Positions 12,701 through 24,880 of a stretch of DNA of 64,000 nt are shown here, in pieces. The stretch covers positions 8,484,001 to 8,548,000 of the forward strand of contig NC_061772.1 in the NCBI RefSeq assembly GCF_022458985.1, written 5' to 3'. The notes below the pieces were generated by a model. It had not been told where the DNA came from. It was given only the letters and a program-made list of their open reading frames with translations, and searched no databases. This DNA is from Mugil cephalus (taxonomy: Eukaryota; Chordata; Actinopteri; Mugiliformes; Mugilidae). The first letter of the stretch is position 1; each line of letters begins with the position of its first letter. The position numbers were made by a program, and so were the translations under genes.

Positions 12701-15700
12701 TTACAGATCACATTTAAGCACTGCTGGAGGGAGAGGGACAGCCGTCAGATTTTATTCCCACACTCCTGCTTTACATGAGGACCAGACCATAACTGTTAGG
12801 AAGAGGTCAGGAAGTCAGGGTTTGATGAGAATCCTAGATAAGCGTTGACCATTATGTGGACACGCTGCAAAGACGGATCCACGGTAGACAGCTTTTTATG
12901 TGGTATTAGTGCCAGGCATTATGTAACGTGATGACGTACAAACAATTACACAAATTGTTGCTGGATTATATCACCATGTAAATCAAATTCTCTCATCATG
13001 TGCATCGTCTGGGTCACACATTATCTTACACTGGCCCAAATATGACTGTTAGAATTTCTTCATAAAAGAGAAAAAGCACTGACATGTCTTATTGGAAAAT
13101 ACCTGGCTGAATGAAATGCACGTTTAGTTATTTTTAACTTCAGGATTATTTCGGAGGATCACATTTTGGAATAGTAGTCACCCACCAGACACGCACGTGG
13201 GAAGGGGCCTTAGCAGAGTTACTGCTGATAGGATAAAAACTATATTTTGAGTCTTTAAAAACTATTATGCAAGTCTAGTGACTCCTCATGTGGTGATTAT
13301 GTAATTTAGGGAAGTAAGAGTTCTTTTTGTTTAGCTTGCAAGCCATGTGATCGTGTGTAATACTTAATACTCAACGTACTGCCAAAGAAATTAAAGATGC
13401 AACAGAGACAAACGTTCTCTAAACTCCCACCTACCTTTTTTCTGTAGAAATAAATTGCTGGTCAGAGAGAATGTGTTCTGAGTGGATAAGTTGGCCTTAG
13501 AAAGATGTAATGACTGTACTCAATGTAAAAGTATGTAATGTATAATCTCTCATAAGAACATTAAACTATATATTCTGCCTTTTCCGTATCTCATCGTACC
13601 TCAGGATCAGTTTGCAGTACTCCAAAGCAGTCCGTGGGCAACCTCTCTTCTCCAGGAAAATCATGTGCTTATAAAGGACCAGATAAAATGCTCTGCAAAC
13701 AAAGATTATTGAATTACTGAATGGTTGGAACCCATGAAACATGATTCAGTTTCAAAACAATTGTCTAATTTGCAACCGATACTTCAGATGCGCAACTGGG
13801 GTAAAAGGAGGTGAAAAGAGCCAACCGACCTGTTTTCTGGTCTCAGATAATCCAGTCTGCTCGCACCTGATGTCAGACTGAACAAAGGATGAAAAGCACA
13901 TTCAAAGCTGTATAAGGCCCTTTCTGGAAAAAAAAAGAAAAAGAGTTTGATTATTCCCATTTGTGTCCATGACAAAAGGCACAACATTACCAATATGAAA
14001 TCAGAATGACGTGTTTACTTGTGGCCAGTGAGCACGGCTATAAAAGATTTCACAAATGTCTTTCTCTTCTATAGAATCAAATCATCCCAGGGCAGAAATA
14101 CCAGAACTCCAAGCATTGATTTACTCTTGTGACCTATTTTAAAGCTAGATGGAAGAAGACAGATGTCCTTTGTTGAATTATTCCTCCGGCCTTTGACATT
14201 AACTCTTCCAGATACAAGAAGCTGTTGAGAAGGAGGATTGTGAAAATAAAACTTCAAAGTCAAAGTTCAGACTATCTCTCCAACACACACAAATGGACTC
14301 CACACTAATCAGTATACACTGATACTTCCTAATATTGTGTAGGTCGCCCTTGTGCCTCCAAAACAGTTGTGACTCATCTGAGAATGGACATTGACCTTCT
14401 GAGGGCTGAGGGATGTTGTTAGTGGGGGGGCTTTGGGTCCTATAGATTGAGGGGAGGGGCCTCTGTGGATCATCCCACAGATACTTGATCAGTTTGGGAT
14501 CTAGTCAATTTGGAGGCCAGATCAACACCGTGTGCTGTTCCTCATGTTTTTTTAATTATTTTTTAAACAGTTTTTGTGTTTGTGTCTGTGTCATGCTGCA
14601 TCCTGCTGGGGGTGGCTGCTGCCAGCAAGTCATCGCTATGGAGTCCACATGTCTAAGTAACATCCACATGAATGAATGGCAGGTCCAAAAGTTTCCCAGC
14701 AGAACATTGTATTGCCACAATAAAATGGTCATTGTTATGTACTTCTCCATGTACTTATGGCTGACTGGTGTATAATCAAATACAATATTTGCTGAATGTG
14801 CCTGACCATTTCCATGGTGATCTGTAATACCATGGAAATTATGCTGACTGTTAAAAATCCTTCAAACGTGGATAGCAGCAAAGTGATTTTTCATGTACTC
14901 ATCAAAATTATTTGAGTGAATATGTCTGGTCTTAGTGGCCATAAAAAACAAAAACAAACAAACTTCCACTTAAAAAGCAGAAGAGAGACCATATCATTTC
15001 ATGTCTGTTGTCTATAAAAGGACACAATTGCGTATTAATCCAGCCAAAACAGAAAAGCATGAAACTGGCTGTTCTGAGGAACAATCAAGTGAGCGTCTAT
15101 TTTAGTTTGGAAACCTTTGAAACGAATCTTCTTCGTGCGTAATAGTGTAAAACAACTTTAAGTCATCTAAATCATCATCACACACCTACACACTGTTGAC
15201 TGGCTTTAAACAGGTTCTGCACATCTAAACATGCTTTTTGAGAGGCAAACACAATAACATAATTAAACTGATGAAAAACACCCGCGCTGCTTTTAACATT
15301 GACAGAAACTCATAAAAACCTGGTCCAACGTCCCATCCTGAACCATTCAAGGCCAAGGCTCAAATATCTGATGGTAGGTTTGACTTTTATTAACTCTGCT
15401 CTGAGAACTGTCCCAAACAATGGAGGCTGTGAGCTTTGTGACAGACAAAAATAAGGAAGCACGGTCGTGCCGTGAAATCTCTCTGTGTGACCATTTCACA
15501 CGGAGCGATGTCACGGCACGACCGTTTTTTTTCTAATTTAATATAGGTCAGCAGCTTGGAAACGACTAGTGAACATGTAACCAGCTTCAACTCTGTCCTG
15601 CTGTCTGACAAAAAGAAACACAAAAATGTGTGAATGAGAACAACTTAATTGTGCATTTATGTGTGAGCACAGAGAGTAGGGAAGAAAAAGCTCACGACTG

Positions 15701-18700
15701 GGGAGTGAGGTTACTTTAAAGCCAGATTTAAGGTTTTGCATCAGATCTGTGCCATGCGGCCAGGTCGATGACGTTCTGCCTTCTACACAGCATTTATTCC
15801 AACACCGTCTGCGATTTACATGTTGCAGTGATTGCGGTTAAAGTAACACTTACTAATCTTGAGTCACCCAGATCCTAATGCTGTTGTTTGAAGTACACAG
15901 AGAAACTAACTAACTAACTTAAAAGGTGACGTCGGCGTAGCCTGCTACAGTACTGGCTCTTCACAGACCCCTTGTGGGAAGATAAACTACAACAATAAAC
16001 TACAGGTTGTGAGTGTGTACGGTGGAATCACTGACTCGTTGTCTCATGACTCTTACCAATGAGGTCCCTGGCCATCTCCTGGTCCTCCTGTATTCGGCAG
16101 ACATCAGAAAGCTGCAGTAAGGAATCGATGTGGTAGGGGTTAAGCTGCAGCAGGGCCTGGGGAGAAAAAGGAAGAGATAATGGTCTTACTTATGGATTCT
16201 GCTCTCATGAACTTAAGTCGTGTGGCTGCTCAGTAACATAACCGGAGGATAAACTTTGTACCACAATGTTGTTGGGATCCATGGACTCAACAGCATCCAG
16301 GAACTTGAACTGTACTTGCTGGTAGTCCCGACTGTGCTCAAAGGTGAAGTACTGAACACCATCCTTCGACTCCAGCAAAGCCATTGAGATACCTGTGGAG
16401 ACGTCAAGCAGAATTAACAACACCTGAAAACTTAACAGAAATGTTGTACGAAACAAGTAAATGGTGACACACTTTGAGTGTGTTCACAATCAGGCAGTCT
16501 TTGTAATGACGCCAGTGCCAGAAGAACATCTAGTGCCAATGAGGCAGCATGTAGCTCTCACCGCTGATGAACACATGCTCGTGCTTCCTTCGGACCTAGA
16601 GATCCTGAGGGCTATAATCTACTTGTCAGTTTGAATCTATGTACAGATTAGTAAAAACAGCATGTATAAAGGGCTCTAAATTGACATAATGTGTTGCATG
16701 AGGGACGAATCTATCAATAAATATGAGTAAATTTGTCCTTTTCATCATTTTCTTCTTCTTGCCCTGTTGCTTCAGCCATGGACATGTGTAAATAATATAC
16801 ACAAATTATCTGTCCTTGCACAATAAAGACTTTAAGTTACATGTATCTAATAAAATTAAATTAGACAAATGAAAACAGAGTGTCTTGATTGTGACTGGGG
16901 CAACACAAAAGCCCGTACAGATTTCATTGTAAACAACATCTCAAGCCACAAACAAGATTTAGTTGGGTAAAACTAATGGATGCTTTAGGTATTTTTAAAT
17001 TATATAGCTGCAACATTTTGCTCAAGTGTCATGGTATTGAGAAAAAAAAATCACCTGGGCGGCTGAAGCGAGGCCAGCTATCCTTAGGACTGGTCATCCA
17101 AGTGGTACGGTGAAACTGTCTGTTTCTTTGTCGAGGCCTGACAAATAAACAAGCACGAGAATAAATTGTACACAGATAATCCTCATGAAAAGGATTGTTT
17201 TATCATTTTTATCATTTTTTTTTTTATATACCTTTGATCACCGAGAACAGCTCGAGCCCCAAAATATCTCTTCAGCTCTGTCTCTGGGTTGAGGTTTCTA
17301 ATGAATTAAAACAGAAACGCAGACACAGTGAAGAAACATATTTGACAGATAGCATGGGCTATTAATACAGATATTTAGTGAGTAAGCAGTCATACCAGGG
17401 GCACACTCAACCCCGGCCATATGGATTGGGACTCTCAGAATACAGAGCTAAACTTAAACTATGTAGTCAGGATAAGTGTTGTATTGTTGTAAGCAAAGTC
17501 AACTTTAACATGATTAACTGTATTCTCTGGCCCAAAGGAGTGTCCTTTGTCCCTCAGGAGAAAGTGGACTGTTGAATCGTTTCCTGATTAGCTGGCTCCC
17601 CTGTGTTGGTACAAGTCCAGTTGTCTTTTAAAGTGCTTTTTGGACATACACGAAAGCACATTTCAGTGAAAAGTTCCAATGATCTGCTGCATATTATCGA
17701 CACTTCAACGACAAAATAATAGCTGTGCAGAGTTTACACGTTTATCTGGGGCCACTCATCTGAAGAACAGATGCACAAACTGCAGCCTCTTTATTGCTGT
17801 GGCAACACCACTGAAAACAAATGCTTAGCTACAAACACAGCTGACTTGTCTTTGACGGCCAATTGACAACCTCTGCTCCAATGTCGCTGTTTGTGGGGCA
17901 AAAAGTGCAACATATTCCAACACGTTTTAACTTTTTCAAACTATTGACTGATTCACTGGTTCAACCCCTGATTTCACAGCTTGCACTGAATTTAGTTTTC
18001 TTGTATGACCCTGTCGCCACCCAGTGGTGGAATTTGGGAACAACAGAAATGAATATTAGAGTAAAAGTTGTAGTAAACGAGTAAACGTTGAACCATGAAT
18101 ACCCGACATAATAACTATGGTAATGATATAGTAATAAAAACTGTTTTGCGTGCGGCTAAATGTAAAGATTAGAACCACTGAAGTCTAACAGATGAAACAA
18201 TGACACACAGGATATCTATTGTCTGCATGAAAAAAGTTGGTGTTTTTACCTGTGCTCCACGTGTAGCACAGTTCTTCTATCAGAGCCTCCACAATCCTCA
18301 TTTTGCAAACTCAAACCATTAGACTGCTCCAGGTTCTCCAACAATAAATCAATGTTATCTTCTGTAGTTGCCTCCTGAAAATAACATAAAAATCAAACAA
18401 AAAAACAACCAGTAAGACATTTAACAGTGTCTTGTTTTCAAAGGTGAATTATAATTGTATATATTGTGAGTGTGTGTCTCTCAAGACTCTAAGTCACCTC
18501 ACAGAGACACTACACTATTACGCCACTAAGAAGACTCCCTCCTTCCACCTGATCATTTCACAGAGAACGATCAGGTTGAATAAAGGCACAAGAGGCCGAC
18601 CATGAACAAGCTGTGGGGAAGAAGACAAATTCTCAACAAACTTACCCGTCCATCTTCTGATGTCACTTTTGCCTTCTTCTTTTTCTTCTTCTTTTTAACT

Positions 18701-19978
18701 CTGTCTCCAGACGCTGGCTATTTAATAAAGGAGATTTACATTAAAGTAAACTAGAAGGATTACAGAAAGAACTTGATCTCACATTGCAAACTTTACCTTA
18801 GTTGGCACTTGTTCCTGCTCCTGATCTGGTTTCTCAGTGTTTCTGTTGTCATTCTTTCCTTTGCTGCTCGTTTTATTTTTGGCAGTTTTCTCTTCTCTGT
18901 TTGCCTCTTCATCAGGTGAAATTTTCTCAGCGTCGATGTCGGGGTCACATATCTAGTGAAGATGTGAAATAAAATGCCTTTTAAAGTAACAGTCTTGGAT
19001 TAAATCTTCTTCACCACCCATGAGCTGTCCTCTCTGTCCTCCCTGAAAGACCTACACAGTTCCCACTTTCTCAGAAGAGCTCATGTATCCTCAAAGAACA
19101 ATCTCCACCAGTACTTTATCTATTTTAACTTCTACCCTCAGGCAGATGTCACAAGATGATCAAATCTCAGAATTTTATACCCCAGAGATGTAACCTCACT
19201 AAATGCTTGATATAATAATGAGACGTCAGAAATATTTGCAAAAACAAAACTAATTTAACCTCTTTTCAAATCCTTTTTTATATGTGTAATTAGACATGTA
19301 TCCCAATAAGCTTCACATTATTTTGTCTCATCTGGATTGTGACTGTTGGTCACAACTTCAGTATTAATCTTTCTAATTAATATTTCAATATTAAAATTAG
19401 ACTGGAACAAGAAGATAGGAGGCGTTCATAACATAACGTGTAACTTTATGAATGTCTAGTCTAAAGGCCAGTGAAACCGTGTCCAACCAAAACATCACAG
19501 GAGCCTTTCTGTCGTTCAGGTTGATGACGCAGACTGTTTCTTCAAAATTTTGTAACGCCACACACACCTCGGTATCTAACTTTAACCTAAAGTGGAATGT
19601 AATTCAGTAAAACAATCCTTGAAGTAAGCTAACGACACACGGCTAGTTGTTTTAGCATATCAAGTGAGGGCTGTAAACAGTCCAGAAACCAGCCAGATAG
19701 CTAGCTTATGTCAGATGTAAAACACACAGGCTGAGGCAGAGTTTTCACATTACCAGTTCATAAATGTTGCTGACGTTTTTCTGAGTCTTATTTTTCTTTG
19801 CCTTTCGGTTGTTGCCTTTTCTGTCAGACGGGGGAGAAACAGGAGCCGTGTCCAGCTGCTTCTCTTCCTCCTCCTCCTCCTCCTCCTCCGGGCTGTCACC
19901 TAAAGTTAGAGCCCCGAGGTCCAAGGCCTCCTGACCCCGCTGCTTCCCTTTGAGCCTTCGCAGAGCCCGGGTAGACAT
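6743..19978 (-). CDS. tcf25: Transcription factor 25 (NULP1), 18 coding exons
   Basis: Orthologue of TCF25/NULP1, described as a transcriptional repressor and as the vertebrate counterpart of yeast Rqc1 in the ribosome quality control complex. Exons from 5' to 3': 19978-19754, 18953-18797, 18717-18646, 18374-18250, 17297-17232, 17137-17055, 16392-16262, 16156-16057, 13923-13830, 13692-13600, 12590-12485, 12384-12225, 12111-12024, 11931-11773, 11593-11503, 10815-10736, 10627-10552, 6910-6743. All introns are GT/AG with matching phases. The start [11 protein letters not shown] matches the family; an in-frame ATG 72 bases upstream is not conserved. Family landmarks include a glutamate run, a lysine run (exon 3), [28 protein letters not shown] and an acidic tail ending EEWD. 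The product would be about 690 residues, near the 676 of human. Anomaly: exon 2 is 157 bases where 156 are expected. An extra base in the T run at 18900-18903 breaks the frame (see findings). Confidence 0.95.
7223..7261. repeat. Perfect 16-bp inverted repeat in tcf25 intron 17
   Basis: Arms 7223-7238 (ATCTTTGTGTGTCGGT) and 7246-7261 are exact reverse complements around a 7-base loop. No homology to the neighbouring Tc1 relic was seen. It may be a mobile-element footprint or a hairpin in the intron RNA. Confidence 0.8.
8091..8475 (-). mobile_element. Tc1/mariner transposase relic in tcf25 intron 17
   Basis: On the minus strand the sequence around 8300-8345 translates to the Tc1-type signature [15 protein letters not shown], the region of the third catalytic acidic residue. 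Downstream comes a degraded C-terminus and a terminal sequence near 8091-8130 (GAACACTGCCCAAAAGC). Only the 3' part of a transposase is present, with stops, so it is inactive. A related plus-strand relic lies at 31136-31546. Confidence 0.8.
14320..14775 (-). mobile_element. Degenerate Tc1-like relic in tcf25 intron 8
   Basis: Read on the minus strand, the stretch near 14455-14510 is a decayed version of the Tc1 motif DLNPIEHLWDVL. The flanking text, such as the part around 14655-14715, resembles a dispersed fish Tc1 family. Several indels and stops are present and clear termini were not located. The family assignment is from memory of the repeat type, not from a search. Confidence 0.6.
15461..15525. 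repeat. 65-nt near-perfect hairpin in tcf25 intron 8
   Basis: Outer arms 15461-15475 and 15511-15525 are exact 15-bp reverse complements (ACGGTCGTGCCGTGA). Inside, after a mismatch, three pairs and another mismatch, a 10-bp stem (15481-15490 with 15496-15505) closes a 5-nt loop. The stem spans 30 positions with two mismatches and one G-U pair on the plus strand. Eight T residues follow directly at 15525-15532. It could be a palindromic miniature transposon, a precursor-like small RNA, or chance; no homologue is recognised. Confidence 0.75.
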
Positions 19979-20089
19979 GGTCCACAGCTCGGGAGTCACA
20001 TCCACGTCAATACTCCAGATCAGAATAGTTTGATGGTCGCCGAAACACACAGCAGACGACCAGTGGAATGAGGGAGCGTTTCATTGGCT

Positions 20090-20130
20090 TCTTTTTCTTC
20101 TTCTGCTGTTGTTTCAACGCATGCGAGTGT
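20090..20130 (-). promoter_or_regulatory. Probable tcf25 core promoter sites
   Basis: About 110-150 bases upstream of the tcf25 start codon are a CCAAT box in sense orientation for the gene (20093-20097) and an NRF1-like palindrome CGCATGCG (20119-20126). Both are common in housekeeping promoters. This is inferred from motif and position only. Confidence 0.45.
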
Positions 20131-21731
20131 GCTAGTGCCCTCCACAGGAGAGATGAGAGATTGAGTCAATATTTATTTATTTGTTTGTTTATCCTTTGCT
20201 GTTAAATTACCAATTGATATAATAATACAACCAAAGACCGTGCGCATAATAACTGTAAGAACAAGTTATAATTCAAACCATCAGGACAAATTGTATAACT
20301 ATTAATGCCATCCTGCTATAATTATTTTTTAATTTGAATGGAAATTTTATGATAACTTTGGTTAATTTGTAATCAGCTTTTTTAAAGTAATATGAAACCA
20401 GTCAGTGTGTGAACTGTGGTGTATAAATTAACCCATTTTGCCTTTAACTACTCTATGTGTAGTTCTCTCATGCAGCAGGGGGTGGCAGAGTTAAACAAAT
20501 CAAAACTGCCTGTTCATTGTTCGGTGTTGTTCGGTGTTTGCACAGAATTTAGACAAGTACATTGTACTAGTTTGATGATTGTTTGACTGTATTTGTGATG
20601 TGCTGCTCTTGTTCATTCTACTTTTATGTTTTTTTTTAATGTTTGTTTTTTACCTAGGTTTATTTTTCTGTCTCATGTCATTTGTTGAGGATGAAAGAGA
20701 AGTCAAACAGAACTTCATTTTATGTATAATGACAACAAAGTTCTTTCATTCATAGGAAGAATTTAATAATAACAATGAAGGGAATTCATACTAAAACAAG
20801 GAAGTACCATTTTACCATTCTGGTTATTCCACAGCTGCTTAGCAGGTCAGCAGTAACTAATGAAACAAAAAAAGAAAAAAACTAGCACACAAACAAAACC
20901 CTTGAGACCTGAGTAAATAGTCACCTACATACCGACCTACCAGTTTGTACAGCTTTGTGTACAACTTGTCTGACAACTTTAACTAAATGATCAAATCTTA
21001 CATTTTTTCCATGACAGCCTATAAATGGATGGCGTTGTGACAAAAATGTCAGGGAGACAAAAAAAGCTTGAGAAGAGAAAGGGAAATTCTGAGGTGTTGA
21101 CATTCTGGTGTTTGTTTGCGAAAGGGGGAAGTTGCTATTTCTTGAAATAACGAGGAAACTTGTAAAATACATTAAGAAAGTACAAAGGTCATGTTTTATT
21201 GATACTACGGAAATATTTACAAGACAACCACAAAATAATAAGTCTATTTGATCTATCAAACTTGACCCTACGCATCAGTAATGTGTAATCAGTACTGCTG
21301 GATCATTCACCTTCAAGAAGTATACAAATACACAGGGATTAAGAACATAATTCAAAAGTATTTTAAGGTCTATACATAGCAACACAATGACATGGGTGCA
21401 ACTCAAAACACGCGGTGGTTGGGGCAGAAAACAGGGTTGTTTGAACATTTATTAGAACGACAACATCCGTATAGATGTCTAAATTCAGAATATTTGTTCG
21501 TGGTCGACACTTAGCAGCTATAGCATTTACAATTATCTCCTGAGCCGTGCTTTTTATTAAAAGATTTATGACATTCACTTCAGATTTTCTCCTATGTAAG
21601 TTGAGGTGTGAAGGTGTGTACCAGCTAGCAACTAGCTTCACTAAACTTCAGAAAACTATTTGTTCATCCAGCCTCACAAAACCCGACAACGTGTGGTTGC
21701 GTCTGGTTTCGATGGGGGGAGTGGGGGCGGG
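20131..21731. other. tcf25 upstream flank and cyba 3' UTR
   Basis: No coding exon is supported. The right part is the likely cyba 3' UTR; a minus-strand AATAAA at 21195-21200 is a candidate polyadenylation signal about 530 bases after the cyba stop. The remainder is AT-rich unique-looking sequence. Confidence 0.5.
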
Positions 21732-23724
21732 TTACTCATCAGTAACAGAGATGGGGTTGTCATAGGCTGCGCCCTCCAGGTCGCCGATCTTCTTGCGCAT
21801 CTCTGCAGGAGGTCTTGGTGGTGGATTCTGCGGAGGATTCTTGATACTCTCTGCAACTGGCTTCCTGGTGTCCTTTCGTGGAAGGATGGGCTCCCAGTGT
21901 TCACCTCTGATGGCTGCCTAGAGAGCAGGAAGAGGAAAAGTCAGTCAGATGAAGTGACCTCATCTTATTGTTGGACTATGAATAACAACAAGAGATGATT
22001 GATAAGATTGAACAGGGGACCTTATCTCATATATTCCCGTTTGTGTGCTTGCTTGCGTTAGGCCATTCCTGGGAAATGCTTTATAACCCTGTTACAAATC
22101 TAGAGCTGTTTAAGTAAGTCACACCCCTGACTGGTCAGATTTCTCAACTTTAGGGCCATGTCTCAACAGCGCTACCAGTAATGAAACACTTTCTTCCTTG
22201 TTTCCATTTCCTTGTTTCCGTCACCTGGCTATTTTCAGACTGGGCTAACGACTTAGACAAAGTTAACCATTTCTAGCTGGCTAGACTGGAACACGGGGCA
22301 GGCCCATTAAAATCTACCAACTTACTGCAAGGTAGATGAGGCTGGCGATGCCAAGGCAGACACATCCGAGGACAGTAGCCAGCATAAACCCCCCAGGCAC
22401 GGAGATTCTAATGGAGAGAATAAAATAGGGATCTTGAGGACAAAAGACCAGCCAGACAAGTCATAGACCATTTGAGAGAGAGGGTGAATAAAAGGAATGC
22501 TGTTTGACAAAGGAAAGTGTCTGAGATAATGAACTCACGCTGCATGCAAAAATGCCCTAACGTAGTAGTTCCTTGTCAGTGGTCCAAAGGCTTTTACACA
22601 CACCGTGAAGCAGTACTGGCCCCTGAGAGAAACCAAGACACAACAATGAGCAATTAGCTTTGCAGCCAGTCACCTCAACTTCTTCATTAAAGAGCATTAA
22701 ATTGCACAGCATCACTTACGTTCTCTCCACACTTGTTCCTTTGGCCCTCTTGCTTCTGGGATACTCAAGTAGACACACAAACACTCCAGCTGCACTGGTT
22801 AACTGTCAAGGCAATTCTTTACTTCCTTATTTATATGCAATTTGTGTGCAAAAGCATGCATACAAAGTGTCTGACAGGCTTTATATACACCATAAAGATC
22901 AAAATACAGTAAATGAGAATAACACGATAATTGAGAATAAATATAATTATTAGTGACCATGAGCAGATTGAGCAGGTAAAGGAAGTACAAAAGGTTTTCA
23001 GTAGGTACCCTGAAATAATGATGAGTTTATAGTGGTTGAAGTCACTATATGGCAGAAAAGTCAATTTTGATTCCCATATCACGTAACTCTATTTGTTGTA
23101 CATTCAGAAATAATTTAAAATCAAAGTACACTACTGATTTATACGTGCATGTACTGTATGGGCTACCAGTAATGGTTATATGCTACATTTTACTCATCTA
23201 AATCACATTCATAGTCTTAAGCATGTGATTTGGAAATTCTTGCACAACATGCCTTTTTCTCAAGGCCATTAAAATATAGCAAAATAAAAGCACCAATAAG
23301 AAAACAACAGGAGTATGACTTGTTTAGGTTAAAAGGATACATTGCATATGCAGCAAACTGCCAGCCTCTGAAAAAGCCACTCACACCCACGATCCCTCCA
23401 GTGAGGAGAACTGAAAGGAGGAAACAGGAAGGTAAAAAATAAGCACACACTTTTCTTTTAGGTTTTATTTTTTTTGTCTCCATGCAAATAAAATCTTTTC
23501 AAGGTTGAATTATTTGTAAAATTGTCCTTTTAAACAAACTGGATAGGCAGGTAAAACTAACATTTTTAACGTCAAGATATCGTATCTGAATTGAGTGTTC
23601 ACTGATTTCTGAGAATCACGTATAATAACCCTAGTTCATTTTCACAAACAAAGTTTTAATACTCACTGAGACCTGAAGCCAGGGCCTGCTCATTGGCCCA
23701 CATCGCCCATTCGATTTTCCCCAT
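21732..23724 (-). CDS. cyba: Cytochrome b-245 light chain (p22phox), 6 exons
   Basis: Membrane partner of the NOX catalytic subunits; together they form the superoxide-producing flavocytochrome b558 and related NADPH oxidases. Exons: 23724-23667, 23410-23341, 22794-22720, 22622-22539, 22407-22326, 21917-21732. The joined frame is 184 residues (human 195). Landmarks in order: MGKIEWAMWANEQALASGL, a hydrophobic segment LLTGGIVGVSG, AGVFVCLLEYPRSKR, the highly conserved LTRNYYVRAFLH, a second hydrophobic helix in exon 5 (PGGFMLATVLG), then RGEHWEPI. The proline-rich NPPPRPPAE near residues 154-162 is the SH3 docking site for p47phox. The end NPISVTDE matches the family, with a shorter acidic linker than in mammals. 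All splice phases agree. Exon 3 uses the acceptor at 22795-22796, not an upstream CAG. mvd follows upstream, as on human 16q24. Confidence 0.95.
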
Positions 23725-24050
23725 AGTGTTCAGGAGGACTTCTGCAGCAGGATGAAACTCTCCAGGCGGCGACCCACAAATCTGGTAGTTTACACGAGGA
23801 AGAGAGCGTATTTACGTGAAGTGAGGTGTGTAGATGTGCAGACTGGGAGGAGGCAGGGCGTGTGTTAGCCAGTCCCCGTTTCAGTCGTCATTTCCGAAGG
23901 TAATAATGGAACAGTTTATTGCCGCCGCAGACAAAGGACCAACCAGTCCGACTTACCTGACAGGTATATTACGGACAAACTGGTCAGGGGGGTATCCTAC
24001 GTGGACTCAAATCCCTTTTCTATATGCGCGGTAATTATATAGCGCTACAC

Positions 24051-24069
24051 TGAGAGAGATAGATAGATA

Positions 24070-24118
<49 letters not shown>

Positions 24119-24137
24119 CGAGAGAGAGAGAGAGAGA
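24051..24137. repeat. GATA/GA microsatellite
   Basis: Interrupted GATA units pass into a long GA run with two GCGA interruptions. It sits about 330-410 bases upstream of the cyba start codon. Open frames through it (Leu/Ser-rich on the minus strand) are low-complexity artefacts. Confidence 0.95.
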
Positions 24138-24450
24138 ACTAGTAAAACTGGCATTATGGCGGGGACCATGGTGGGTCTCGCTTTCTTTAATGCAAGGGTA
24201 CCAACGATTTTGTGCAAACATTTTGTCCACACATAAATATAAACACACACACGTTTATTGAGTTGTTCCAAGCACTTCTTGTGTGTGTGTGTGTAAGTCT
24301 ACATATTGTGTAGATACTGTAAATGGGGATTTTTTTTCTTTACTTTACATGGTTGAGCCTGAAAAACTAAAGCATGAGAATCTATAATATTTGAATCTGA
24401 ACATGAAATGACAAGACAGACATGAAAAAGTCATCTGGTTTAAAATATAT

Positions 24451-24456
24451 TTTATT
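24451..24456 (-). other. mvd polyadenylation signal candidate
   Basis: AATAAA on the minus strand about 425 bases past the mvd stop codon, followed by A/T-rich sequence. A plausible 3' end of the mvd transcript, inferred from the motif. Confidence 0.5.
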
Positions 24457-24880
24457 TTTATGCAATAAAATTCACAAAAATATCTATATTGTGTAGATTC
24501 CAAATTTTAACAAGATGTAAACCACATATAAACACGTATTCGCTCAGATAGGTCAGAGAGCACAAGGGCAGCTGCAGGCGTGAACTGTTTTCACAGCTCG
24601 CGTGTATCGCTTGAGGCTTAAGTATCTGTTTATTTACTAACTGAGAGTTGAGCTCACGTACACCTACCTGTAGAAATGAGGTCAACATAGGGGAATACTA
24701 AGCCTTAATGAAAAGAATTTGATATTGAAAGGAACTATATTAGTATCCATGATTGTAAATAAGGTCGCTGGATTTGTAGTCATTTGTAGAATTTGTAAAC
24801 TAGTTGCATATGAATGACACATTTGCTGAACTGGCTTCATTGTTCCTCAGAAGAACTCAAGAGCTTTGAGCTGCAGGGCA

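Larger units (their letters stand above)
23725..24880. other. cyba upstream region and mvd 3' UTR
   Basis: Contains the cyba promoter and 5' UTR on the left, a GA/GATA microsatellite (24051-24137), and the mvd 3' UTR on the right, with a minus-strand AATAAA at 24451-24456. No other coding exon was seen. Confidence 0.55.

Noticed and set aside
14808-14839. 11-bp inverted repeat ATTTCCATGGT with a 10-base loop
   Set aside because: Short and next to a decayed Tc1 relic; arms of this length are expected by chance in 64 kb of AT-rich DNA.
19979-20050. In-frame extension of tcf25 upstream to an earlier ATG
   Set aside because: The family start [11 protein letters not shown] begins at 19978; the extra residues resemble no orthologue and are better read as 5' UTR.
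21660-21998. Plus-strand 112-codon frame near the cyba 3' end
   Set aside because: It is antisense to cyba exon 6, which has a clear acceptor, proline-rich motif and stop on the minus strand.
24035-24271. Minus-strand frames of Ser/Leu repeats
   Set aside because: They translate the GA/GATA microsatellite.
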